Below, in pieces: positions 1-9,396 of a stretch of DNA of 64,000 nt (position 1 is the stretch's first letter; the number at the start of each line of letters is the position of its first letter). The position numbers and the translations under genes are program-made. Under the pieces are notes generated by a model. That model made no database searches, was not told where the DNA came from, and worked only from the letters and a program-made list of their open reading frames with translations. The stretch spans positions 1,488,001 through 1,552,000 of the forward strand of contig NW_020167522.1 in the NCBI RefSeq assembly GCF_001641265.1, written 5' to 3'. Origin of the DNA: Pseudogymnoascus destructans. Lineage: Eukaryota; Ascomycota; Leotiomycetes; Thelebolales; Thelebolaceae.

Positions 1-840
1 GAGACTCAAAAATAGGGACGAGTTCTGCTTCTAGAACCTCAAGGTATGAGTTTGTAGTATATCCAAACTTCTTTGACTCAAAGTCATAGTCTATGAGGTA
101 TAAATTGCTCTAGCCTTCTGCGTAAAAGGCCCCCTAAACCATAATCTTCATGTTCTTCTTTGTACTGTAGGTTTGGATCATCTCAGCTACCACTTCTAAG
201 CAGGTGTGCGGAAACACCACTAGCTCCTGTTACCCCGCCCCTGCTTAACAGAGCACTCATCACTCTACACAACTTAACCCTAATCTTCTACTTTCTAATT
301 CCTCCGTGCTAAACACCATGCAAGCTGATTAGCTGCATGTATTAGCAGTAGGAAAGGGCGATGCTTTACATGCCAATTGCCTATGCCTGCTTCTTGTAGT
401 ATCCTCTTTATAGTTGATGTTAAGCAAGCAACATTACAAGAATCCTTCACTTCTTGGTATGTATCCTTTAGGTTTAGGCGTATGTGGCAGAGTATAAGGC
501 ATTGCTCTGCTTCTGTGTATAACTTTCCCCGTGGTGTACAGGGTACGTTCTTGCCTTTGGTGTGTATTAGGTCAACTACAATTGTACATTGTATGGTGCT
601 TCGGTTAAGGTTTAGGTCATGTGCAATCTTAGTAGGTATTGCACCCTCTAACTGCCTCCTAATAATCTGCCTGCATTGGTATGGGCTTAATTGGTCACTA
701 GGCTGTCGATTCCCACTAATTAGAGCCAAAGCCCTCCGAGTTGGTGGCATAATTATGGTTGTTGTACAAAGAGGGGTGGGTTACGCAACGCGATTTACGT
801 GTCAAATTGGAATTCGGTTAATAGCAGTAGTCTAGTACTG
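1..840 (-). pseudogene. Tc1/mariner-type element, decayed copy cut by the window edge
   Basis: The minus strand encodes the N-terminal half of the same transposase found nearly intact at 61979-63193. The first about 150 codons (750 to about 298) are open and end in a stop right after the LARRN motif. Downstream the frame is full of stops where TGG became TAG, a G-to-A pattern typical of RIP. The terminal inverted repeat ends at 840 with CAGTACTAGACTACTGC read inward, followed by the TA target dinucleotide at 841-842. The other end lies outside the window. The codon that is a stop in the 62-kb copy (CGA to TGA) is still arginine here, so the two copies decayed independently. Confidence 0.85.
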
Positions 841-842
841 TA

Positions 843-1010
843 TACCCTCGAGTATATACCTACCCTAGTATCGGATATATACCAAGAGTAGCCAAGAGTA
901 GCTAAGGTCCATTTTTGCAAACTTTATGAGACCTGTCTTGATGCTGCTGTCTTGATGCTGTAATAGTGATAACTATCCTCAGAATGAGTGAATTGTCGTC
1001 ATTAGCTATG
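843..1010. other. Intergenic, no gene seen
   Basis: AT-rich stretch without a coding frame. It has a short direct repeat (AAGAGTAGCCAAGAGTAGC near 886-904) that resembles sequence at the 5' ends of the hAT relics near 40.66 kb, so it may be a hAT terminus remnant. Confidence 0.3.
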
Positions 1011-1112
1011 TTCCGGCCCAACCGTGAACTGAGCTGGTTTATGAACTGGCTGGCTAGTTCATGAACTAGCCGGCCAGTTCATAAACCAGCTCAGTTTACA
1101 GTTAGGCCGGAA
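1011..1112. repeat. 102-bp near-perfect palindrome without a loop
   Basis: The segment starts TTCCGGCC and ends GGCCGGAA. Its left 51 bases are almost the exact reverse complement of its right 51 bases, centred on GTTCATGAAC at about 1057-1066. The few mismatches are C/T or G/A transitions, as if a perfect palindrome had decayed. The arms contain repeats of the word GAACTGGC/GCCAGTTC. No coding potential. It looks like a foldback or very short MITE; target duplications were not identified. Confidence 0.8.
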
Positions 1113-1833
1113 AATATACCAACAGAGCTTATTAGACTTCCTATTCCTCGTGGTCATCTATCTACACAGGCATTACCATTATAGCGGCAGACTAGGCGTC
1201 TATAATAGCTATGATACTCATATTAAACCAAGCTTACCAACACTGCCTACCCCTATTCTACAGCATAATGATGCTACACCGCTCCAGCTGTAGCCTCTAG
1301 GACTGATGCTACCACCGACAATGTCAATACTTTTCACAAAGCTATTATATTCACATATGATACTTGATAGTAATCCACTTATGGTTAAGATAACCTACTT
1401 ACAACCAAACTACAGATACTCACCTATACTGCAAAGACTTCAACTAGTAATATTTAGAAGCACTATACCTAAGCATCTAGCATAGTTCATAAGTGAGTTG
1501 CCTCCACAAGCTCACTGCTAATCAGGCATGTCAGTAGTCTAGTCTAAATAGTCTAGACTGATAGTGCACCTACTTTAAGAACTGTGTGAGCACCTCCATC
1601 CATATGCTGCTAAATCCATGATGTTCGCGAGCGCTGCTTGGCTAATACACTAGTTGATTCGGAACCAGCTTGTGTGAAAGCTTCAGAGCTGTTTCTCATC
1701 AATTAGGCATACTCAGACATTTTTCTAATGTTGTTTAGGTTGAAATAGGCTTGAAATAGACGCATCTAATGACGCCTTAAAAACTCTTTCATTTTTTTCC
1801 TAGTGCATGGACCACCTAGACTATCAGTTCAAT
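1113..1833. other. No gene seen
   Basis: AT-rich, all frames interrupted. The stretch near 1535-1565 (AGTCTAGTCTAAATAGTC) resembles words beside the hAT relic at 28.05-28.12 kb. I see no other structure. Confidence 0.3.
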
Positions 1834-2470
1834 GTAATGGTGGGTGCACCAGATATGAGAATCTAGCCACCCAAGGAAGGGATGAATTTACTAAGACAAC
1901 ACACTGTCTTAGAAAACAGAGCCAAAGGGTCGTAGCTTAGACTATTCCACAACGCAGCAATCAGGTGTATGATGTGGTGAAGTGGTTTAGACAAGTTGCA
2001 ACAAATGTTGAGTCTGAGAACTCAGGGGTAAGTCAGAGGTTAGCACCTCACTGACTTTTCAAAAACAGAGAATAACAAGATCAATGCTTGGAAGCTTGGA
2101 AAAGACGTAGAAGTATGTGCTAGTCGATTTACTGTATTGTCTGCTTGCCCTTTCTTAAGGAAAGGGCAATCCTATTTATGCCAAAGGAGTGTAGTTCTCT
2201 CATTTTCCATGACTTTCCATGACTAACCAGGCTTGGTAAATGTATTAGAAATTAAGTGCGACCCACAACTAGCTTGCTAATCATGTAGTGAACGTAAGAG
2301 AATTCCATAGAACCATCTCTTGGGTTCCTAGCCTATAGGAAGTGAAAAGGAGGTCCAAGGTCAGAGTACCTATAGACAAATTATGTCATAACTTAACCAA
2401 TCTTGTGGGTAACTAAGGAGCGATGACGTGTAATGAATCATAGAGGGTTGTAGAAGCTTCTAGAGCTATC
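1834..2470. repeat. Non-coding dispersed repeat, copy 1
   Basis: It shares flanks with 5558-6130: GGTGGGTGCACCAGATRTGAG near the left, and a right part with AACCATCTCTTGGGTTCCTAGCC, AGGTCCAAGGTCAGAGTACC and GGAGCGATGACGTGTAATG. The middle (about 1888-2224) lies in the opposite orientation relative to the other copy. No open frame longer than background. Its identity is unknown; it could be the internal part of a non-autonomous element. Confidence 0.7.
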
Positions 2471-2659
2471 GTTCATGTTCCTAACTCAACTTGTTAGAAT
2501 TCATAGGCTCACATGATCAGCTATGCTCTACGGCCTACAATTCGTCCTGCTTTCCTGATGACCTTAAGCAGGATACCTTAGACATAGCAGACTAGGCTCA
2601 CATTAAGGTAGTTTATAAGATTCTCAACATATTAGAGCAGACTACGCTTGATTTAGAAG
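2471..2659 (+). pseudogene. hAT transposase fragment
   Basis: This stretch is the reverse complement, with mutations, of the central part of the hAT relic at about 28.93-29.12 kb (shared words include CTCACATGATCAGCTATGCTC and CTACGGCCTACAATT). All frames are interrupted. It ends exactly where an LTR with the terminus TGTAACGC begins at 2660, so that LTR probably inserted into or recombined with this copy. Confidence 0.6.
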
Positions 2660-2758
2660 TGTAACGCTAACTTCTAAATGATAGAAGACACAGAGTTTCT
2701 TGCGTAAGGTTGACTTGACAGAGGAGGCAGGGGATTAAAGACAAAGGCTTTCTAAGTA
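2660..2758 (+). mobile_element. Gypsy-type LTR, left part (split by pogo insertion)
   Basis: It begins TGTAACGCTAACTTCTAAATG, like the LTRs of the complete Gypsy element at 31133. The LTR is interrupted after AAGTA by the pogo-type element 2759-4949 and resumes at 4950 (CACACGTTACAGTATTG). Relative to the intact LTR it carries many C-to-T changes. Confidence 0.75.
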
Positions 2759-2840
2759 ACGTAGTTCACAAGCGACCTGTCATATTTTTCTTAGCATCAT
2801 ACATTTGACTTTATATCTAAGTAACTTTTTTTTTAAGCAT

Positions 2841-4880
2841 GACACATTCATACGAAGAAAGAAATATGATTCTTGCACTTCAAGTGCTTCAAACGAATCC
2901 ACAATTACTTAGTCACGTTGCTGGAATCTACAGAGTTCCTGGAATTGTCGCAAAGTATAATACTTTACCAATGTCTTGAAAATTGACAATATTAGAAGAA
3001 AAAGTTGTTGTACGACATATTCTTGAGTTAGATTCGTGAGCAATTCCTCCTCAACGCAGTGCTATTGAAGATATGGCAAATTGATTGCTCGCTGAAGGCA
3101 ACGGTGGATGCATCGGTAAGAACTGGACCTTGAACTTCATATGATGACAACCACAACTCTGTATGAGTTTTAATCGAAAGATCGACTATCAGCGAGTTTA
3201 ATGCAAAGATCCTAATGCATATAACGCGTGGTTTCAACTCGTACGAAACATGATTAACAAATATGGGATTCACAAGGAGGACATATACAACTTTGACAAG
3301 AGGGGATTTTTGATGGGCCAAATATCATCTGAGAAGGTTGTAACTAATGCCGAACGAAAGAGCAGACCTTGTACGACACAGCAAGGTAATAGGGAATGGA
3401 TTACAGTAATTCAAGGCATTGGATTGTACGGATATGCGCTGCCGCCATTTATTATTGTTGTAGGGAAAAACCACCTTTCGTCTTGGTACAAAAACGCTTC
3501 TTTGCCGCCGAAATTGGATTATTGCTGTTACGTCAAATGGCTGGACAACAAATGAGCGAGGGCTAGATTGGATTAAACATTTTGATCAACATACAAGGAG
3601 TCGTACAAAAGGCGCATATCGACTTTTGATTCTTGACAGGCACGAAAGCCATCATTCAGCTGATTTTATTATTTATTGCAAGGATCAAAACATTATTATC
3701 CTTTGTATGCCACCGCATTCATCTCATAACCTTCAGCCGCTTGATGTTGGTTGTTTTCGATCTTTAAAGCGTTCATACGGAACTGAGATCGAGAAGTTAA
3801 TTCATGTGCATATTACACACATCTCGAAAGAAGATTTCTTCCCTGCCTTTCATACAGCGTTTTGTACAACAATGATTGAATCAAACATTCAAGCACGATT
3901 TCGTGCTACAGGGCTTGTATCCTAACTATGTGATTTCAAAGCTTGACGTTCGAATTCGTACACCAATGCCTACACCAACTCTACCTGTGATCTGGGAACC
4001 TAAAACTCCACACAATATACTTGAGACACAATCTCAATCAACATACCTTAAGGACCGGATTATATGACATAGAATAGTTTGCCAACTTTGCTTTTACAAA
4101 GCATTGATCAGGTTGCAAAAGGTGCAGCAAGTGCAATACACGAATTGACGTTATTGTGAGAAGAAAATGCTGCACTTCGCAAAGTAAATGATTTGCTTAG
4201 TCGACGTCATCGTATGAAGAAACGTAGATTACAAGAAGGAGGAGCAATTACTGGTGAAGCTGTCCAAGACAAAGAGGCTCAATGTTACGGCTATAGTAAC
4301 ATGATGTCATGGTTACAGGGCCAGGGCCTAGTAACGTGACGTGTGAGTCACATAGCGTGATGTGTGAGTCACAGTGGGAAGCGGGGTAGGCTGCCATGTG
4401 ACGGGGCTAATGGATAGTTGCAGAAACTAGTGGATATTGGATAGTTGAGCTATCCACAAACTATCCTGAATATCTAGCTATCCGCCAACTATTCAGATTA
4501 CCCATGAGGCACGATGCCACTATATAAGTAGATAGTATTTCCTTAGATAGGAGCTTCGTGCTCAACTCAATACAGTATTTGTTATATACTAGTAACGTGT
4601 TACTTGAAGCCTTTGTGTCTGATCCCCTGCCTCCTCTGATAAGTAAACCTTTACGCAAGAGAACCTCTGTGTCTTCTATCATTTAGAAGTCAGCGTTACA
4701 CTCAAAGAGAGGCTAACATACAATTACAAGCTGATTTGTGAGAAAGTAGTGGTCGTACGAAGCAAACTAAGCTGCAAAAACGTTCTTGTAGATGTTGCAG
4801 ACAAATTGGTCACAACGTACAAATTTGTCCAAATAATGTAGATACATCTGATGATTCAAATGCCGAAGAGGTAGAATAAT
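2841..4880 (+). pseudogene. pogo/Fot1 transposase relic (with zinc knuckle)
   Basis: Starts near ATGACACATTC at 2841. Recognisable pieces: the first catalytic region YNFDKRGFLMGQ (Asp-Glu-Thr changed to Asp-Lys-Arg) near 3285, GNREWITVIQGIG near 3390, RLLILDRHESHHS near 3620 and LQPLDVGCF near 3735, ending in a Cys-X2-Cys-X4-His-X4-Cys knuckle at about 4785-4830. The order matches the much better preserved transposase at 54048-55696, including the C-terminal knuckle. Multiple stops and frameshifts; the solo LTR 4283-4700 interrupts the 3' part. Confidence 0.8.
4283..4700 (+). mobile_element. Solo LTR of the Gypsy family, 5-bp target duplication
   Basis: Reads TGTTACGG...GCGTTACA and is flanked by the perfect direct repeat CTCAA (4278-4282 and 4701-4705). 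In reverse complement its first about 200 bases match the LTR at 31133 closely. The remainder differs and is built of GGATAG/CTATCC words. It sits inside the 3' part of the pogo transposase relic, so it is younger than that element. Confidence 0.9.
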
Positions 4881-4949
4881 TTAATTAATTAATTGTTGAG
4901 ATATTTTATAATGCCAAGAAAAATATGACAGGTTGCTTGTGAACTACGT

Positions 4950-5139
4950 TCACACGTTACAGTATTGTAAAGAATACTATATTAAGTTGAGCACGAAGCT
5001 ACTATCTAAGGGAATACTATCTGCTTATATAGTGGTGTCGTGCCTTATGGATAATCCAGATAGTTAATGGATAGCTAGATAATCTAGATAGTTGATGGAT
5101 AGCTCAACTATCTAATATCCACTAGTTTCTACAACTATC
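4950..5139 (+). mobile_element. Gypsy-type LTR, right part after pogo insertion
   Basis: Continuation of the LTR begun at 2660 (CACACGTTACAGTATTGTAAAG, then the CTATATAGTGG-like stretch, then GGATAG/AGATAG words). It is cut at 5140 where another LTR copy with the terminus TGTAACGC begins, so its own 3' end is missing or displaced. Confidence 0.65.
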
Positions 5140-5560
5140 TGTAACGCTGACTTCTAACCGATAGAAGACACAGAGGTTTCTTGCATAAGGTTGACTTGGC
5201 AGAGGAGGCAGGGGATTAAACACAAGGCTTTCCAAGTAACACGTTACAGTATTGTAAAGAATACTATATTGAGTTGAGCATGAAGCTCCTATCTAAGGAA
5301 ATACTATCTACTTATATAGTGGCATCGTACCAAAGGAATATCAAGGATATTTTGGATAACAAATATCCATGATATCCTCTGCTATCCATCAGGTGGGGTT
5401 GTGGTTTTAAGCGCTAGCCTTGTGAGTCATAGGTGTAGGATATTGAGGATATTTTGGATAACAAATATCCATGATATCCTCTGCTATCCATCACGTGGGG
5501 TTGTGGCTGTAAGTGCTAGCCTTGTGACTCACAGGTCGTGTTACTAGAGCCTAGCTGTAA
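5140..5560 (+). mobile_element. Gypsy-type LTR variant with duplicated GGATAT module
   Basis: Starts TGTAACGCTGACTTCTAACCG. After the conserved about 190 bases it carries two about 100-bp direct copies of a module (AAGGAATATCAAGG... and TAGGATATTGAGG..., both containing TTTTGGATAACAAATATCC). The right end is not sharp: LTR-like sequence runs into the dispersed repeat near 5558. Confidence 0.65.
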
Positions 5561-6130
5561 TGGTGGGTGCACCAGATGTGAGAATCTAGCCACCCAAGGA
5601 AGGGGTTCATGGAAAGTCTTGGAAAATGAGAGAACTACACCCTTTAGCATAAATAGGATTGACCTTTCCTTAAGAAAGGGCAAGCAGACAATACAGTAAA
5701 TCAACTATCACATACTTCCACGTCATTTCCAAGCTTCCAAGCATTGATCTTGTTACTCCTTGTTTCTGAAAAGTCAGTGAGGTGCTAACCTCTGACTTAT
5801 CCCTGAGTTCTCAGACTCAACATTTGTTACAACTTGTCTAAACCACTCCACTACATCATACACCTGTTTGCTGCATTGTGGAATAGTCTAAGCTACAACC
5901 CTTTGGCTCTGTGTCCTAAGACAGTGTGTACTAACCAGGATTGGTAACTGTAGTCAACATAAGAGAATCCCATAGAACCATCTCTTAGGTTCCTAGCCTA
6001 TAGGAAGTGAAAGGAGGTCCAAGGTCAGAGTACCCCTATAGACAAATTATGTCATAACTTAACCAATCTTGTGGTTAACTAAGGAGCGATGACGTGTAAT
6101 GAATCATAGAGGGTTGTAGAAGCTTTTGGA
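5558..6130. repeat. Non-coding dispersed repeat, copy 2
   Basis: Same family as 1834-2470. The flanks are co-oriented with copy 1, but the middle (about 5596-5936) is inverted relative to it. No coding frame above background. Confidence 0.7.
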
Positions 6131-6320
6131 GCTATCGTTCATGTTCCTAGGCCTCTAGTTGGTAGAGATATGTCATGTGGTAGTATTAGCCCAGTAACTA
6201 AGGAGTGATGATGTGTAATGAATCATAGAGGGTTGTAGAGATATGCTATGTAGTAATATCGGCCCAGTAACTAAGGAGCAATGACGTGCAATGAATCATA
6301 GAGGGTTGTAGCAATCGTTG
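6070..6320. repeat. Three spaced copies of a 45-bp unit
   Basis: The unit TAACTAAGGAGYRATGAYGTG followed by AATGAATCATAGAGGGTTGTAG occurs at about 6075, 6195 and 6270. The spacing is irregular, so it is a local duplication at the 3' edge of the dispersed repeat rather than a regular satellite. Copy 1 of the repeat (near 2412) has the unit once. Confidence 0.7.
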
Positions 6321-6439
6321 AGTAGTATTGCTCTTGTTGTTGGTGTAATAACCAAAATATGTATAGTGACTTGTAGGTTTGAGGAGGAGATTTCTAAGTT
6401 TGCTCTTGAGTTTGATAGCAAACTGAGTGCAACGAATGT

Positions 6440-6795
6440 CAGTATGACACACAAGCGAGTCGCCTACACAAGCTCACTGCTAATTATTCCTTAGCATCGT
6501 ACAAAATCATAAAATATCTCAACAATTAATTAATTAAACTATTCTAACTCTTCGGCATTTAAATCATCAGATGTATCTACAATATTTAGACAAGTTCGTA
6601 CATATGACTAGTTTGTCCACAACATCTATAACAACATTTTTGCAGCTTAGTTTGCTTTGTACAACCCCTACTTTCTTTTAAATCGGCTTGTAATTGTATA
6701 TTAGCCTCTCTTTAAGCCTCTGAGTCTTAGACAGCTTCGATAGTAAGTACTCCTCCTTCTTGTAATTGATGTTTCTTCAACTACTTGGTGGTTTG
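6440..6795 (-). mobile_element. pogo-type element fragment (3' end)
   Basis: Reverse-complement match to the 3' end of the element at 2759-4949: the terminal region with ACAAGCGAGTCGCC, the stretch with AATTAATTAATTAAAC, and the C-terminal Asp/Glu-rich tail and cysteine knuckle region. Truncated at about 6795, where a different pogo-type element begins. Confidence 0.65.
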
Positions 6796-7645
6796 TCCAC
6801 CTGCAAGCAAAGTGAGTAGGTGGCGGAAGCAAGTTGGGTATGCGAAAGCAAGTTTGAGTATGCCACTTCGCCTCATGAAAACCACTTCAATACTACCAAT
6901 ATGCCTCCAACCCATGGTTCTGAATATAAATCTCACATTGCAGAAGCTGTGCAGTTCTTTTTAAAGCCTCCACAAGCCCATACAATCTCCTAGGTCGCTA
7001 CAAAATTTGACGTTAAGTACGAAACTCTATGATGACACATATCAAAGCTGACATCTACAATGCGCAAGCCATATGGAGGACAAAACTGAGTATTAAATCC
7101 ACACAAGATACTGCAATTTGCCAATTTATACATGACCAACTCAAGCGTAGTATTCCTGCAAATCGGAGTACGCTACTACAAGCTGTCGCAGACTTGTGAC
7201 TAGGCAAAGAGTGCTCTCTTGACGCTAGCTTTAACAGTTCCTTAAAGCCCACCCTGAATTCCACTCTATTTATATGAAGGTATTAAATACTTAGTGAAAG
7301 CAAGCACAGAATCGGTCAAATTTCAGGGACTTCTTTATGAAGTATAATGCGATTCTCACAAAATATAATATCAAGCCATGTAATCTCTAGAACTTTGATG
7401 AGACAGGTTACATGATCAGATGCTATTGGTCTACAGATGTAATTGTACTAGTTGGAGTAAAGCAGGTAAGTTAACTCTATTCTAAAGAGTTCAATACTAA
7501 CGTACAAAGTGGATTGTAGATAATCCTGATAATTGACTCTCTGGTACTGTCATCGAAGCTATAAATGCTAAAGGATATGCACTTCCTAAGTGTATTATAT
7601 TACTAGGAAAGCTTCATATATACTATATAATAGATTGTGTCGTAC
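6796..7645 (+). pseudogene. Second pogo-type transposase relic
   Basis: Starts at ATGCCTCCAACC (6901), preceded by terminal sequence like that of the element at about 43330-43445. Translation tracks the better copy at 42441-43328: helix-turn-helix start with AEAVQFFLKPP, then SRPANRSTLLQAVADL-like text, then NFDETGYMIRC near 7390. Stops replace Trp, Arg and Gln codons throughout, a RIP-like pattern. The sequence breaks at about 7645, where LTR-like sequence begins. Confidence 0.7.
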
Positions 7646-7900
7646 CAAAGGGAACTATAAGGAACTATAGAAACTATATGAGTTCTAACAGTTCCTATAG
7701 TTCCACCCTAAGGAAATGTAGGAATTGTATGAGTTCTAACAGTTCTCACAGTTCCATTCTAAGGATTACGTGACTCACTCGGCTCGTAGAACTAGGTCCC
7801 TCCTCTAAGGCCTAGTCCTAAGGCCTATGGCTGACTAAGAAAAATGCTAAGTACTTTTAAGTAGAGCAATGCCCACTCGTTCCATAGGCAGGTTAGGCTG
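7646..7900 (+). mobile_element. LTR 3' part of a Gypsy relative, truncated
   Basis: Begins with the LTR-internal word GTCGTACCAAAGG, followed by two direct copies of a module made of GGAACT/AGTTCC words (about 7655-7720 and 7722-7775). It precedes a relic of the zinc-cluster ORF in the same arrangement seen at 31133-32270. Its left end was lost at the junction with the pogo relic. Confidence 0.55.
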
Positions 7901-7905
7901 CGACC

Positions 7906-8480
7906 ATGTCTTCTTCTAAACATATGAAACTCAAAGAACGTCATCTCCTTGCTCTCTGTGTCGCTACTAATGGGGTCGAAATGTCCCTGTGTACTCAATG
8001 TGAACGTCATGACATGAAATGTGTCATCTCTAGCGACTCTAGACAATGCGCTAAATGTATTAAATCAAACATCAAGTGTGACGCTACTTGTCCTTCTCTT
8101 AGAGACTAGGAACATCTCTAGCATAAAGAGTTACGAGAAATGGAGCTCACCATTTCCTAAGCACAAGAGGCCATGGCAAGACAGCTCTGTGTTTCCAAAC
8201 AACAATGCTTATTAAAAAGCTAAGGGGGAGAGATGCTCTGTTATGGTCTAAAACCCCTAGATAAGCTAGAGGAGGCTGAGGAACGTGAGCGGCACGAGGC
8301 TGAACCCCATTCCCTTCCTCTAACTTCTTCTACAACTAATTCTAGAGGCGTCGCCTCTAAACCCAACCCTTACCTAGGTATGTCTCCTAGGTTCTTCGAA
8401 CGTTAGGGTGTTGACGGTGGAACTCTGCTAGCAACTCTGCTAGCAACTCTGCTAGCAACTCTAGGCAGCTAAGGTTTCCT
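7906..8480 (+). pseudogene. Relic of the Gypsy-associated zinc-cluster ORF
   Basis: Open from 7906 to 8109, then interrupted. The start encodes a cysteine pattern C-X2-C-X6-C-X8-C-X2-C-X6-C at residues 27-56, which fits the Zn(II)2Cys6 consensus. It aligns with the intact protein at 31704-32270, and further 3' the frame still shows KLEEAEERERHEAEP and SPRFFERxGVDGG-like text matching that protein's tail. A 12-bp unit TGCTAGCAACTC is repeated three times near 8426-8464. Confidence 0.65.
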
Positions 8481-9396
8481 ACCATTTCCCATGAATTGTA
8501 ATAACTCAACAGCTTGATAATACATATTAAAAATACTTTTCTAACCTTTTCTACTTAGTTAAATCCTTATCTAGTTATTTAGGAATAATCTATGTTGTAG
8601 TTCTTAAAATATTAAGTATAAGCACTAAGATTTAGACTAGGTCTTTATATCTTCACATCTACTGGTCTAATTGCTCTAAAGCTAGAATATCTACATGTAT
8701 AGACCAAGCTATACACACAGTTTTAGAATATATTATCAAGTTATTGTTGAGTTATTATCTTGTAAATTTCCTGATTTTAGGTGTGAAATTAAGTGACCAG
8801 CTCGCTTAGGTGACCAGCTCGCATGTGAAATACGTTAGCAAAGACACGTTTTCGTACTAAGACGAAAGGTGGTCTTTCCCTATAACAATAATAATAGCAG
8901 TAGCATATATCTATATGATCTAATGCCTTAAATCACTATAACTATTTCCTATTGCCTTGCTATGTCGTACAAGGTCTACTCTTTCATTTGGCATTTGTTA
9001 CAACCATCTTATAAATCTTGTCTTGTTAAAGTTGTATATGTCTTCTTTATAACTTACTAATATCCATCTTTTGATTAAAAAATGTATAGAATTGTAGTTG
9101 TCGTTATACAAAGTTTAAAGTCTAGTTCTTTCTAACGAAGCGAGAAAAGTTTGGTCACGACGATTACGTTATAGCAACTATAAATAAATAAACAATTGAG
9201 AAGAGTTATTTTATGAGGCTAGCTATTCAAAAATAAAGGAAAGAGAGTAAATTTTTCATTATCGTTAATTACAGCTATCAAATCGACGCTGTGTTGCGAG
9301 TAAAATGCAGTGCGATAAATCTATAAGCTGAGCTTGATGAAGAACCAGCTTTTCCCTTTCCAGCTGCAAATACCCTCTCCACGAGAATAACCCCCC
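8481..9396. other. AT-rich interval without a gene
   Basis: No frame above background and no recognisable element. Base composition changes visibly at about 9300, where the GC-richer monooxygenase gene begins. Confidence 0.5.

Larger units (their letters stand above)
2759..4949 (+). mobile_element. Fot1/pogo-type DNA transposon, decayed, nested in an LTR
   Basis: The inverted repeats are ACGTAGTTCACAAGC at 2759 and its complement GCTTGTGAACTACGT ending at 4949. The left flank is TA; the right flank is now TC. The repeats extend inward about 40 bp to the shared word ATATTTTTCTTRGCAT. The element carries a transposase relic and is itself split by a solo LTR (4283-4700). Truncated copies of the same family occur at about 6440-6795 and 30080-30200. 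Confidence 0.8.

Noticed and set aside
8426..8464. CRISPR-like spaced repeats
   Set aside because: It is a short direct tandem (TGCTAGCAACTC x3) without spacers in a fungal genome; no CRISPR array exists in the window.
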